DNA from: Solirubrobacteraceae bacterium
GTDB taxonomy: Bacteria > Actinomycetota > Thermoleophilia > Solirubrobacterales > Solirubrobacteraceae
Direction: 5' to 3'
NCBI GenBank assembly: GCA_025935735.1
Contig: JAICUS010000003.1
Location: 1 to 30,887 of the forward strand
Length of the DNA stretch: 30,887 nucleotides
Shown piece after piece: positions 7,185 through 14,661 of the stretch. A model generated the notes under the pieces. It ran no database searches. It saw only the letters and a program-made list of their open reading frames with translations, and was not told the origin of the DNA. Positions within the stretch are counted from its first letter, which is position 1; each line of letters opens with the position of its first letter. The translations under genes were made by a program, and so were the position numbers.

Positions 7185-8605
7185 GCCCGCCGGCCGGGAT
7201 CTCGACGCGGCGGCTGCTGGCGCCGCTGGCACTCGCGCAGTTCATCTGCAGCTTCGCCGGCTCGAACATGAACGTGATGATCACCGACATCACGAAGGAT
7301 CTGGACACGACGGTGACGGGCGTGCAGGCCACGATCACCCTGTTCCTGCTGGTGATGGCGGTCCTGATGATCCCCTGCAGCAAGCTGACCGACCGCTTCG
7401 GGCGCAAGCGCTGCTTCATCTGGGGGCTCGCGCTCTATGGCGTCGGTGCCGTCGTGAGCGCGCTGTCGGGGAGCCTCCCGGTGCTCATGCTGGGGAACTC
7501 GATCCTCGAGGGCATCGGTACGGCGTTCATGATCCCGCCCGTGTACATCCTCACCACGCTGGCGTTCCGCGACCTCACCTCGCGCGCGCGGGCGTTCGGT
7601 GTCATCAGCGGCATGGGCGGCATCGGCGCCGCCGCCGGACCGCTGATCGGCGGCGTGATCACCAGCGCCATCAGCTGGCGGGCCGCGTTCATCTTCCAGG
7701 CGCTGGTGATCGTGACGATCATCCTGCTCGCCCGCCGGCTCGCCGACCCCATCCCGGCGGACTCGACGCGCCCGTTCGACGCGCTCGGCGCGGTCCTGTC
7801 GGCGGTCGGGATGTTCTTCGTCGTCTTCGGGATCCTGCAGGCCGACAACGACCCGGCGCTGATGGCGGTGCTCCTGCTCGCGGGCGCGGCGTTCCTCGTC
7901 GCGTTCTTCGTCCACATCCGCCGGCAGGAGCGCGCGGGCCGCGAGCCGCTGCTGTCCACCGGGCTGTTCCGCAACCGCGTCTCGAACCTCGGCCTGGCGA
8001 CCCAGAACATCCAGTGGCTGCTGCTCATGGGCACGTCGTTCACCGTCGCCGTGTTCCTCCAGACGGTCCGCGGCTACGACGCGATCCAGACCGGCGTCAT
8101 CTTCACCGCCGCGACCGTGGGCATCCTGGTCTCGTCACTGGCGGCCGAGCGGCTGGCCAAGCGGCGCCCGCAACGCACGCTGATCATGGCCGGCTTCGTC
8201 GTCACGATCGCCGGCATCGCCCTGCTGCTGCTCCTGGTCAGCGCTTCACCGCAAGCGCTCGCGTTCGGACCGGGCCTGCTGCTGATCGGCCTCGGCCTCG
8301 GGGTCATGCTCACCCCGTCGGTCAACGTCGTGCAATCCGCCTTCCCCGAGACATCCCAGGGCGAGATCTCCGGCCTCTCGCGCAGCGTCTCCAATCTCGG
8401 CTCCTCGTTCGGCACCGCGATCGCCGGCACCATCCTGGTGTCCGACCTCGCCTCGGGCAACACCAGCTACGTGCTCGCCATGGCGGCGCTCGGGGTGCTC
8501 GCGCTGATCGGTCTCGCGGCCGCCATCCGCCTGCCACGCCTCGTGGCGCCTCCCGCGCAGCGCGAGCGCAGCCGCTCCGAGGGCGCCAGGGCCACGGCGG
8601 TCTAG
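7181..8605 (+). CDS. MFS transporter, DHA2-like drug/proton antiporter family
   Basis: A 474-residue major facilitator with about 12-14 transmembrane helices. The loop 2-3 signature is SKLTDRFGRKRCF. The antiporter-type motif C appears as GMGGIGAAAGPLIGGVITSA. The C-terminal half contains LGLGVMLTPSVNVVQSAFP followed by GEISGLSRSVSNLGSSFGTA, typical of the EmrB/QacA group. The GTG at 7181 overlaps the stop of the glycosidase (GTGA), so the two genes are translationally coupled. It most likely exports a small hydrophobic compound; a role in carbohydrate release is possible from context only. Confidence 0.9.
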   Translation: MSPPAGISTRRLLAPLALAQFICSFAGSNMNVMITDITKDLDTTVTGVQATITLFLLVMAVLMIPCSKLTDRFGRKRCFIWGLALYGVGAVVSALSGSLPVLMLGNSILEGIGTAFMIPPVYILTTLAFRDLTSRARAFGVISGMGGIGAAAGPLIGGVITSAISWRAAFIFQALVIVTIILLARRLADPIPADSTRPFDALGAVLSAVGMFFVVFGILQADNDPALMAVLLLAGAAFLVAFFVHIRRQERAGREPLLSTGLFRNRVSNLGLATQNIQWLLLMGTSFTVAVFLQTVRGYDAIQTGVIFTAATVGILVSSLAAERLAKRRPQRTLIMAGFVVTIAGIALLLLLVSASPQALAFGPGLLLIGLGLGVMLTPSVNVVQSAFPETSQGEISGLSRSVSNLGSSFGTAIAGTILVSDLASGNTSYVLAMAALGVLALIGLAAAIRLPRLVAPPAQRERSRSEGARATAV

Positions 8606-8655
8606 CCGCGCGATCGGCACGCCGTGCACCCCTCCCGCGACGCGCAGGCGGGGCA

Positions 8656-8661
8656 TAGAAT
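8656..8661 (+). promoter_or_regulatory. -10 box for the small charged protein gene
   Basis: TAGAAT, 8 nt before the ATG at 8670; predicts an essentially leaderless mRNA. It lies just after the MFS gene, so the small gene can be expressed independently. Confidence 0.55.
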
Positions 8662-8669
8662 GCGGCGCG

Positions 8670-8942
8670 ATGCACCAGGATCCCGACGACGCGGCGCGAC
8701 GGCGCGACCGGGAGGCGAAGCGGCGCGACCTGCGCGCGGCGGTGCGCGACCGTGCCGCCGGCACGGACATCCCCGACGCCGAGCGCCAAGCGCGTGAAGA
8801 GGCGGCGGCGGACCGCCGCGCCGCCGCCGAGGATCGCCAAGCGGCGGCCCGCGACCGCACGAGCGCGAGTGAGCCACCTGCGTCCCAGAGCCCGCGGCGG
8901 CGGCTGCGGGCCGTCCCGGACGAGGCCGACGAAGCCTCCTGA
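8670..8942 (+). CDS. Small Arg/Asp/Ala-rich disordered protein
   Basis: A 90-residue protein made largely of R, D, A and E in loose heptad-like repeats: RRRDREAKRRDLRAAVRDRA, then ADRRAAAEDRQAAARDRT. The tail is rich in Pro and Ser. It should be either an extended charged helix or disordered. No cysteines, signal peptide or membrane segment. Repeats of the RDRAA/DRRAAA type occur in many actinobacterial proteins, often next to signalling domains, but no domain is attached here. Function unknown. A leaderless promoter precedes it and a strong bidirectional hairpin follows the stop. Confidence 0.6.
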   Translation: MHQDPDDAARRRDREAKRRDLRAAVRDRAAGTDIPDAERQAREEAAADRRAAAEDRQAAARDRTSASEPPASQSPRRRLRAVPDEADEAS

Positions 8943-8949
8943 GATGCGC

Positions 8950-8977
8950 GCCGGCGGCGACCGGGGCCGCCGCCGGC
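8950..8977. terminator. Bidirectional terminator hairpin
   Basis: A perfect 10-bp stem (GCCGGCGGCG and CGCCGCCGGC) with an 8-nt loop fills the 44-nt gap between the convergent genes ending at 8942 and 8987. There is no T-run, as is common for actinobacterial terminators. Confidence 0.7.
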
Positions 8978-8986
8978 ATCACGGGT

Positions 8987-10201
8987 TCAGCGGACCTTGA
9001 CCGTCTGCGTGAACGAGCGCGCGTGGCGGCCCCGTCCGATGGTGACGGTGACGCGGTAGCGGCCGGGGCGCAGCCGGTGGGCGAGGTGCACGCGCAGCCG
9101 GCCGTGGCGGCCGACGCGACGCGTGCCGCGCGCGACCACTTTGTGGCCGCGGCGCACGGTGAAGCGCGCCCTCCTCGCGGACGGGCTCGTGGTCCAGGTG
9201 CCCGGCTCGAACAGGATCTGGCAGGTCACCTTGGCCAGCGCGGTGTTGCGGCAGACGATCTTCCCGGCCGGCCCGGCGGGACCGGTGGCGCCCGTCGCGC
9301 CTGTCGCGCCCGTGGCGCCGGTCGCGCCGGTGGCGCCGGTCGCGCCCGTGGCGCCGGTCGGCCCGGCCGGGCCGGGGACGCCCTGCGGGCCCTGCGGTCC
9401 GACCGGCCCCTGCGCGCCCGCGGGTGCGGGGACGCCGTTGCCCGCGAGGCTCACGCTCTCGGTCTCGTTCCCGGCGGTCACCTGCAGCGTCGCGTGGCTC
9501 TGCCCGAGCGCGGTAGGGCTGGAGCGCAGCCAGATGGTGCAGTGGTCGCCGGCGGCGGCGAGCGTCCTCTGCGAGCACCCGTCGTTGCTGATCAGGAAGT
9601 CGTTGAGGGCGTCGCCGGTGACGCGCGCGGCGCTGACGGTGGTCGACGGGCGCAGCGCCGTGACGGTGACCGCCCGCGCCGGGCCGATGCTGCCGAGCGC
9701 CTGGTCGGGGAACGCGACGCTGCCCGGCGTGACGGCGAGCGAGAGGTCGAAGGCGGTTCCGCTGACCGTCTCGATGTTCGCCTGATCGCCGAATCCGCCG
9801 CCCGGTGGGAAGAAGTTCAGCTGGAAGTTGAACGAGTGAGCGCCCGCCGAGTTGGGCGTGAACACCACGTCGAAGCTGCACGTCTCGCCGGCGGCGATCA
9901 CGCCGGACGTGCCGCTGGACGGGCAGGTGAGGACCGGGATGACCGACCAGGACAGGTCGGTCAGGCCGCCGGGCGGGTACCCGATGCCCCCGAACTCCCA
10001 CGCCGACGCGGTGTGGTTGGTGACCGTGTAGGTCTGCGTCGCCGATTGCCCCACCGCCACCGCGGCCGGAAAGCTCGCCGGGCCGCTGACCGTGAAGTCG
10101 CCGGGGGCGGCGAGTGCCGGCGCTGCCATCGCCAGGGCGAGCGCCGCCCCGGCCGCCGCGCCCGCGAGCGCGCGCCGCAGAGCTACTGAGTGCTGTGCCA
10201 T
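8987..10201 (-). CDS. Secreted collagen-like protein with choice-of-anchor-D-type domains
   Basis: A 404-residue exported protein. The signal peptide (about residues 1-32) is basic, then alanine-rich, ending ALAAPG. Two immunoglobulin-like ASPM/Hydin-type segments follow ([20 protein letters not shown]... with [12 protein letters not shown], and [20 protein letters not shown]... with VSLAGNGVP). A collagen-like Gly-X-Y stretch comes next, including eight GAT triplets. The C-terminal beta domain begins with the cysteine-containing segment around [13 protein letters not shown] and contains [20 protein letters not shown]. It is probably an extracellular or cell-wall fibre. ATG 10201 is chosen because AGGGAAGGAACCC precedes it and the signal peptide starts there. 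Confidence 0.85.
   Translation of the reverse strand: MAQHSVALRRALAGAAAGAALALAMAAPALAAPGDFTVSGPASFPAAVAVGQSATQTYTVTNHTASAWEFGGIGYPPGGLTDLSWSVIPVLTCPSSGTSGVIAAGETCSFDVVFTPNSAGAHSFNFQLNFFPPGGGFGDQANIETVSGTAFDLSLAVTPGSVAFPDQALGSIGPARAVTVTALRPSTTVSAARVTGDALNDFLISNDGCSQRTLAAAGDHCTIWLRSSPTALGQSHATLQVTAGNETESVSLAGNGVPAPAGAQGPVGPQGPQGVPGPAGPTGATGATGATGATGATGATGATGATGPAGPAGKIVCRNTALAKVTCQILFEPGTWTTSPSARRARFTVRRGHKVVARGTRRVGRHGRLRVHLAHRLRPGRYRVTVTIGRGRHARSFTQTVKVR
9284..9355 (-). repeat. Eight tandem 9-bp units encoding Gly-Ala-Thr
   Basis: Eight consecutive 9-nt units (minus strand GGCGCCACC, GGCGCGACC and close variants) encode (GAT)8 in the collagen-like part of the protein at 8987-10201. Because each unit is three codons, gain or loss of units would preserve the frame and change fibre length. 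Confidence 0.85.
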
Positions 10202-10354
10202 GGGTTCCTTCCCTGCAGGGGGTGGGAGGTGCCGCGAGCCGGCCGGCCGGCGGATCACCGCGTCGTCGTTCACGATCGCCTCCGTCACGCGCGCGCCGCG
10301 GGCGTTACAACAGCCGTACCGCGCTGTATTGCGGCTGACAGGCCACGGCCCGTG

Positions 10355-10360
10355 TAACGT
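10355..10360 (+). promoter_or_regulatory. -10 box for the methyltransferase gene
   Basis: TAACGT, 7 nt before the GTG at 10368, with no ribosome site; predicts a leaderless transcript. Confidence 0.55.
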
Positions 10361-10367
10361 CGGCCCG

Positions 10368-11009
10368 GTGCCCGGATGCTGCGACCCGCGCGGCTGCGAC
10401 CGCTTCTTCAACCGGCGGATGGCGCACCGTGCGGCCGAGCGCTACCGCAAGCGCGGCCTGAACGCGACGTCGCGGCGCATGGTCGAGTTCCTCGAGCGCG
10501 GGGGCCTCGCCGGCGCAACCGTGCTGGAGGTCGGCGGCGGGGTCGGAGAGATCCAGCTGGAGCTGCTCAAGCGCGGCGCCCACCGGGCCATCAACCTCGA
10601 GCTGTCGCCGGCGTACGAGCACGAGGCCGAGCGGCTCGTCCGCGACGCGGGCGTCGAGGGCCGGGTCGAGCGGCGCCTGCACGACATCGCCGTCGACCCC
10701 GGGGGCGTCGAGCGCGCCGAGGTGGTCGTGCTCAACCGCGTCGTCTGCTGCTACCCGGACTACGAGCGGCTGCTGGGCGCCGCGGCCGACCACGCCGGAC
10801 GTCGCCTGGTGTTCAGCCACCCGCCGCGCAACCCGATCTCGCGCGCGGTCGTCGCCGCGCAGAACCTCGTCTTCCGGCTGATGCCAGGCGAGTTCCGCAC
10901 GTTCGCGCACCCACCGGCCGCGATGCGCACCGTGCTCGAGCGCCACGGACTCAAGCCCACCTTCGCCCATCGCGGCGTGCCCTGGCAGATCGCCGGCTTC
11001 GAGCGCTGA
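10368..11009 (+). CDS. Class I SAM-dependent methyltransferase
   Basis: A 213-residue methyltransferase. The SAM-binding motif I is [20 protein letters not shown], followed by the acidic end of strand 2 (NLELSPAYE) and motif IV-like [14 protein letters not shown]. The N-terminus has a Cys cluster ([20 protein letters not shown]) that seems characteristic of this subgroup and could bind metal. There is no signal peptide. The substrate is unknown; the gene stands alone with its own leaderless promoter and is divergent from the collagen-like gene. The GTG at 10368 was chosen because TAACGT lies 7 nt upstream. Confidence 0.85.
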   Translation: MPGCCDPRGCDRFFNRRMAHRAAERYRKRGLNATSRRMVEFLERGGLAGATVLEVGGGVGEIQLELLKRGAHRAINLELSPAYEHEAERLVRDAGVEGRVERRLHDIAVDPGGVERAEVVVLNRVVCCYPDYERLLGAAADHAGRRLVFSHPPRNPISRAVVAAQNLVFRLMPGEFRTFAHPPAAMRTVLERHGLKPTFAHRGVPWQIAGFER

Positions 11010-11040
11010 GCAGGAGCGGCGCGGTCCCCGGGCTCGTCAG

Positions 11041-11671
11041 CTAGCCGCCCAGCGCGATCGCCACGATGCGGATGTCGCCGTTCGCCGTCATGGCCACCGA
11101 GCCGGTCGTCTTCTCCATGGCGGTCACGGTGTAGGTGCCGGCCGCGACGCCGGTGAGGATTCCGCTCGTGGTGGTCGCGTTGGTGGCGCTGGTGTTCGCC
11201 GCGACGGTCTGGATGACGAGCGCGCCCGGGACGGTTCGGGACTGGACGCTCTGGTTGCCGACCGTCACGCCGAGGGTCCGGGTGCAGGGCGCCACGCCGC
11301 ACGTCAACTGGAAGGTGCCGGACAGCAGCACGAAGATCTTGCCCGGCTGGTCGAGCGTGACCGTGGTCGAGTTCACCTGCGTGGTCAGGCCGCCGGGGCT
11401 GACCGCCACGTTGACGCCGCCCATGCCGTCGTCCGTCGGCCCGGAATCGCCCTTCGGCCTTGGATGCCCTGGAGGCCCTGGATGCCCTGCGGCCCCTGAG
11501 CACCCGGCGCGCCGGTGTCGCGCCCTTCGCCCCCGCCGGGCCGGCCTTGCCGGTCTGCTTCAGCTTCGCCTGCACGCTGTGCGACAGCTTGGCGGTGGTC
11601 ACCGCGCTCTTGCGCAGTTGGGCGGTCCCGACGCTGTTGGCGGGCAGCTTGACGGCGGCGTAGGAGGTGCC
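11041..11671 (-). pseudogene. Decayed collagen-like secreted protein gene
   Basis: The coding order is recognisable but spread over three frames. First comes GTSYAAVKLPANSVGTAQLR then KSAVTTAKLSHSVQAKLKQ. The Gly-X-Y region (GDTGAPGAQGPQGIQG) is in a second frame. The C-terminal beta domain (MGGVNVAVSPGGLTTQVNST to the stop at 11041) is in a third. Relatives normally begin with a basic and hydrophobic anchor before GTSYAAV; here no start codon or hydrophobic segment remains upstream, only a TGA. The first break, near 11518-11523, fits two extra bases (GGGCGCGACACC for GGGCGACACC). The second, near 11454-11458, fits one lost C (GGCCGAAGG for GGCCCGAAGG). The intact C-terminal frame could still be read from the ATG at 11424, but would lack any export signal. 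Confidence 0.75.
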
Positions 11672-11708
11672 TATTCGTCCACCGTCCCCGATCTCGAATA
11701 GAGTGGAC
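11672..11708. repeat. Interleaved inverted repeats at the truncated 5' end
   Basis: TATTCG (11672-11677) pairs with CGAATA (11695-11700), and GTCCAC (11677-11682) pairs with GTGGAC (11703-11708). The two pairs interlock, so they could form a pseudoknot in RNA or paired operator half-sites in DNA. They lie exactly where the collagen-like pseudogene loses its N-terminal coding sequence. Confidence 0.4.
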
Positions 11709-11795
11709 GGGTCGAACGAAGGGGTCGGTCATGACCCGCAGCGTCCATGCGCGCCAGCGCGCGTCTGCCGGCCCCACCCAAGGTTGGGAAGGCCC

Positions 11796-11996
11796 ATGAA
11801 GGAACGTCAACCAGCAGAACCCCTGCGCGGCGAGGCCGCGTTCCGTGCGCGCAAGGCGGAGATCGCCAAGCGCAACGACTCCGCCCGGGCGGACGGCGCC
11901 GTGCGCCGTGCGGCCAAGGAGGCGCGCATCAGCGAGCAGCAGCTCGCGGAGGCGCGGCGGGAGCGGTCCGGGCTCCCGCGCCAGCCGCACCCCTGA
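11796..11996 (+). CDS. Small charged helical protein
   Basis: A 66-residue soluble protein rich in R, A, E and K: KERQPAEPLRGEAAFRARKA then EIAKRNDSARADGAVRRAAK. Probably an amphipathic helix of low complexity. No cysteine, signal or membrane segment, and no recognised family. The ATG has a clear ribosome site (GGGAAGGCCC), which fixes the start. It converges on another small charged protein gene with only 12 nt between the stops. It belongs to the group of tiny charged proteins around cspA. Confidence 0.65.
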   Translation: MKERQPAEPLRGEAAFRARKAEIAKRNDSARADGAVRRAAKEARISEQQLAEARRERSGLPRQPHP

Positions 11997-12008
11997 GGGC
12001 GCGGCCGG

Positions 12009-12206
12009 CTAGGCGCGCGGCTCGGCCGCCTGGCCGAGCCGGCGGGCGGCCGTCCGGGCCTGGGCGGTCCGGCGCTCGCGCTCGGCGAACGCCGCACGCT
12101 GGGCGACGAGGCCGTCCGCGGTGTTGGCCGACTCGCGCCGCGGCCGGGTGCGCTCGCGCTGCTCGGCCGCCGGGCGCGTGCGGGTTGGTCTGCGTGACTG
12201 GCTCAT
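12009..12206 (-). CDS. Small Arg-rich protein
   Basis: A 65-residue, strongly basic protein (SQSRRPTRTRPAAEQRERTR, then AAFAERERRTAQARTAARRL). Likely disordered at the N-terminus with a C-terminal helix. A perfect ribosome site (GGAGG, 6 nt before the ATG) supports the start. A TACGCT box at 12382-12387 would give a leader of about 170 nt. The charge pattern could suit nucleic-acid or ribosome binding, but that is only inference. No named family recognised. Confidence 0.65.
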   Translation of the reverse strand: MSQSRRPTRTRPAAEQRERTRPRRESANTADGLVAQRAAFAERERRTAQARTAARRLGQAAEPRA

Positions 12207-12381
12207 AGAGAGCCTCCGATCAAGTGTGGATTGCGGTGCGGCGCCGAGCGTCTCGCGCTCGTCGCCGGCGATCCGCCGGGTCTGCGCACAGATCGTTCGG
12301 GGGCCGTCGTCGCCGGCGCCGCTGCGCGTCGTGGGCAACGGCTGCGGGCGCCGGCGTTCGGCGCCCGATCTGCGCGTCTCA

Positions 12382-12387
12382 AGCGTA
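12382..12387 (-). promoter_or_regulatory. Candidate -10 box with a long leader for the gene at 12009-12206
   Basis: TACGCTTGAGA on the minus strand resembles TAGGCTTGAAG upstream of the small protein gene at 17035-17226. It lies 12 nt downstream of a GTCCGCGGAC palindrome (12400-12409). The long leader contrasts with the leaderless genes elsewhere. Confidence 0.35.
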
Positions 12388-12418
12388 GCGGTTCGAGGCG
12401 TCCGCGGACCTGCATCGC

Positions 12419-12438
12419 GCGCCGTCCGCGGACGGCGC
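12419..12438 (-). terminator. Palindromic hairpin after the gene at 12449-12613
   Basis: A perfect 20-nt palindrome (GCGCCGTCCGCGGACGGCGC) begins 10 nt beyond the minus-strand stop and can fold into an 8-bp stem with a 4-nt loop. Its core GTCCGCGGAC (12424-12433) recurs at 12400-12409, so it could double as a protein-binding site for the next minus-strand gene. Confidence 0.5.
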
Positions 12439-12448
12439 CGAGCGGGGG

Positions 12449-12613
12449 TCAGCTCTCGTCGGTCGGCGGCACGTCCGCGGGCGCCTCGCGCTGGGAGGCG
12501 GCCTCCTGCTTGCGCGCCTGCTTGCGGGCTTCCTTCTCCCGCCGGCGCTCGCGCAGCTTGTTCTCGCGATTGAGCTTCGCGAACGTGGTCTTCTTCTTGG
12601 CGGAGGACGCCAT
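12449..12613 (-). CDS. Small Lys/Arg/Glu-rich protein
   Basis: A 54-residue protein starting ASSAKKKTTFAKLNRENKLR and continuing with RERRREKEARKQARKQEAAS, ending in an acidic/proline tail (ADVPPTDES). The strongly helical middle with alternating K/R and E looks like a single charged alpha-helix. I recall similar short proteins in actinobacterial genomes but know no function. Start support: AGGGAG 8 nt before the ATG. Codons are almost all G/C-ending. The gene is divergent from cspA and shares the 264-nt region between them. Confidence 0.7.
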   Translation of the reverse strand: MASSAKKKTTFAKLNRENKLRERRREKEARKQARKQEAASQREAPADVPPTDES

Positions 12614-12731
12614 GCGGCCGCTCCCTTCGTCGGGGGTTCAAGCGCCGCGGCGATCGTGTGCCGCGCTGCCGGCTCCGGGCGGCTCGGCTGGGATGCCCGA
12701 TGAGCGGACTCCGAGCGGCGTCGGGTCATCC

Positions 12732-12737
12732 AGCCTA
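12732..12737 (-). promoter_or_regulatory. Candidate -10 box for the gene at 12449-12613
   Basis: TAGGCT on the minus strand; it would give a leader of roughly 110 nt. It lies about 35 nt from the cspA -10 box on the other strand, making a compact divergent promoter. Confidence 0.35.
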
Positions 12738-12771
12738 GCGGGCCCCCCGGCGCCCGGAGCCGACGGCGCGG

Positions 12772-12808
12772 TAGACTGCTTCTCGTACAGGCCGGGCACT
12801 CGCCCGGC
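12772..12808 (+). promoter_or_regulatory. cspA promoter and 5' leader hairpin
   Basis: A TAGACT -10 box (12772-12777) starts a leader of about 95 nt. Within it, GCCGGGC (12791-12797) pairs perfectly with GCCCGGC (12802-12808) around a 4-nt loop. Long structured leaders control translation and stability of cold-shock mRNAs in other bacteria; the same use here is inference. Confidence 0.5.
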
Positions 12809-12877
12809 GACGCAGTGCCGGCGACCGCGCGCAGCAACCCTCCGCGAACGCACAGCACATGTTCGAAGGAGGCCGCG

Positions 12878-13081
12878 ATGACGACCGGCACCGTGAAGTG
12901 GTTCAGCGACGAGAAGGGCTTCGGGTTCATCGTCCCCGACGACGGATCCAAGGACCTGTTCGTCCATCACAGCCAGATCGCCGGCGACGGGTTCAAGACC
13001 CTGGCCGAGGGCGCGAAGGTGTCCTACGTCGCGGAGGCCGGCCCGAAGGGCCCGAGCGCGACGCAGGTCACGCCCGTCTGA
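12878..13081 (+). CDS. cspA: Cold-shock protein (CspA family)
   Basis: A 67-residue single cold-shock domain that binds single-stranded RNA/DNA and melts mRNA structure. RNP1 is KGFGFIV and RNP2 is DLFVHHSQI, with the opening [16 protein letters not shown] typical of the family. A strong Shine-Dalgarno sequence (AAGGAGG, 5 nt spacing) fixes the ATG. The gene has a long leader with a hairpin, unlike most genes here. The WS/DGAT gene starts 14 nt after the stop, so read-through into it is likely. Confidence 0.95.
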   Translation: MTTGTVKWFSDEKGFGFIVPDDGSKDLFVHHSQIAGDGFKTLAEGAKVSYVAEAGPKGPSATQVTPV

Positions 13082-13095
13082 CGGAGTCCACAGCC

Positions 13096-14445
13096 GTGAG
13101 CCGGCTGTCCGCCCTCGACGACGCGTTCCTGCGCCTCGAGAGCCCCGCCGCGCACATGCACGTCGGCTGGAGCGCCGTCTTCGCCGTACCGGACGGCGGC
13201 GCTCGCCCGACGCTCGCCGCGCTGCGCGAGCGGGTCGCGGACCGGCTCGACGGCGTCGCCTGGTGCCGCTGGCGGCTGGAGCCGGCGCCGCTCGGCCTCA
13301 CCGAGCCCCGCTGGATCGAGGACACCGGCTTCGATCTGACCGCGCACGTCCAGGCGCTCTCGGAGCCCGACGAGCCGGTCAGCGACGCGGCGTTCGCCGC
13401 GCTGCGCGACGAGATGCTCTCGGCGCCGCTCGATCGCGACCGGCCGATGTGGCGGATCTTCCTCGTCCCGCGCCTGGAGGACGGGCGGGTGGGCCTGATC
13501 GGCAAGATCCACCACTCGCTCGTCGACGGCATCGCCGCGTTGCAGATCGTCGGCCTGGTCACCGATGACCCGCCTCCCGCGGGCCCGCCCATGCCGGCCA
13601 CGCCGCCCCCCGGCGCCGCTGGCTGGGCCCTCGGCGAGCTCGCGCACACCGCCGACCGGGCGATCGGCGCGGCGCGGGCCGTCGCCGGGGGCATCGCGGA
13701 CCCGGCCGCCGGCGCGCGCTGGGCGAGCCGACTGCTCCAGGCCGCGCGCGAGGACATCCTTCCGGCCGCCCCGGAGAGCCCGCTCAACGTGCCGATCGGC
13801 CCGCGGCGCTCGCTCGTCGGCTACCACGCCTCGCGCGAGGTCGTCCGCGCCGCGCGCACCGCGGGCGGCACGATCAACGACGTCGGCCTCGCCGTGGTCA
13901 CCGGGGCGCTCCGCGCGCTGGCCGAGGGGCGCGGGACGCCGCCCACCGCGCCGCTGAAGGCGATGGTGCCGGTCAGCATGCGCCGCCCCGGCGAGGGCGG
14001 CCCGGGCAACCGCATCGCGATGGTGGCCATCGAGCTCCCGGTCCATCTGGCCGACGCCGGCGAGCGCCTGCGGTTCGTTCGCGCCGGCACGCGCCGGCTG
14101 AAGGACAACGGCCGCGCCGAGGGCACCTACGCGCTCATGCGCGCGGGCGGGCTCGTGCCGGCGTGGCTGCGCTCGACGCTCGTGCGGTCGCTCGCCTCAC
14201 CGCGACTGTTCAACCTCACCGTCTCCCAGTCCCCGGCGCCGCGCGCCGCGCTGCACATGCTCGGCTGCGAGATGCAGGAGGTCTTCTCCGTCGTGCCGAT
14301 CGCCGACGGCCACGCGCTGGCGATCGGGATGGTCCGCTACCGCCGCGAGCTCTTCTTCGGCTGCTACGCCGACCCCGACGCGCTGCCGGAGATCCGTGAG
14401 CTGCCCGGGCTGCTCGAGGCCGAGATGCGCAGACTGGGCGCGTAG
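13096..14445 (+). CDS. Wax ester synthase/diacylglycerol acyltransferase (WS/DGAT)
   Basis: A 449-residue acyltransferase that joins fatty acyl-CoA to fatty alcohols or diacylglycerol for storage lipid. The N-terminus (SRLSALDDAFLRLESPAAHM) is characteristic. The catalytic HHxxxDG motif is present as HHSLVDG with H139, H140 and D144. The C-terminal domain contains MVPVSMRRPGEGGPGNRIAM, the family's PLW-like/NRI region, and FNLTVSQSPAPRAALHMLGC. The length is typical. The GTG start follows GGAG at 9 nt spacing. It is probably co-transcribed with cspA. Whether wax esters or triacylglycerol are made cannot be told. Confidence 0.93.
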   Translation: MSRLSALDDAFLRLESPAAHMHVGWSAVFAVPDGGARPTLAALRERVADRLDGVAWCRWRLEPAPLGLTEPRWIEDTGFDLTAHVQALSEPDEPVSDAAFAALRDEMLSAPLDRDRPMWRIFLVPRLEDGRVGLIGKIHHSLVDGIAALQIVGLVTDDPPPAGPPMPATPPPGAAGWALGELAHTADRAIGAARAVAGGIADPAAGARWASRLLQAAREDILPAAPESPLNVPIGPRRSLVGYHASREVVRAARTAGGTINDVGLAVVTGALRALAEGRGTPPTAPLKAMVPVSMRRPGEGGPGNRIAMVAIELPVHLADAGERLRFVRAGTRRLKDNGRAEGTYALMRAGGLVPAWLRSTLVRSLASPRLFNLTVSQSPAPRAALHMLGCEMQEVFSVVPIADGHALAIGMVRYRRELFFGCYADPDALPEIRELPGLLEAEMRRLGA

Positions 14446-14448
14446 GCT
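14443..14448 (+). promoter_or_regulatory. -10 box overlapping the WS/DGAT stop codon
   Basis: TAGGCT, whose first three bases are the TAG stop of the WS/DGAT gene, is followed by exactly 6 nt and the ATG at 14455. It gives the next gene its own leaderless promoter. Confidence 0.55.
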
Positions 14449-14454
14449 CGCGGC

Positions 14455-14661
14455 ATGGACGGGCACGTCATCCGGATCGAGCGGGGCTGGATCGTCGTCG
14501 ACGCCGTGCGCGGCGACGACGGGCGGCTCGCGCTGGGGACGGGGAACGAGATGCGGTTCAGCCCGTTCGACGCGGTGCGGGAGCGCCGTGACGCGCAGAT
14601 CCCCTGGGGCGCGATCCTCAAGGCCTCCGTCCAGCGCCTGGCGTTCTGGCGCCGCTCATAG
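14455..14661 (+). CDS. Small conserved-looking hypothetical protein
   Basis: A 68-residue protein (DGHVIRIERGWIVVDAVRGD ... IPWGAILKASVQRLAFWRRS). It looks folded rather than disordered: alternating hydrophobic residues suggest beta strands, with an aromatic C-terminus. No signal peptide and no recognised family. The start is well supported by the TAGGCT box 6 nt upstream and the lack of a ribosome site. Its last 6 bases overlap the end of the convergent stress-protein gene. Confidence 0.65.
   Translation: MDGHVIRIERGWIVVDAVRGDDGRLALGTGNEMRFSPFDAVRERRDAQIPWGAILKASVQRLAFWRRS

Noticed and set aside
9284..9355. CRISPR-like repeats
   Set aside because: Units are contiguous 9-mers with no spacers and encode collagen-like triplets.
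12009..12641. A longer 210-codon minus-strand frame covering the small Arg-rich protein
   Set aside because: The extra N-terminal part reads antisense and out-of-frame sequence; the internal ATG 12206 has a perfect ribosome site.
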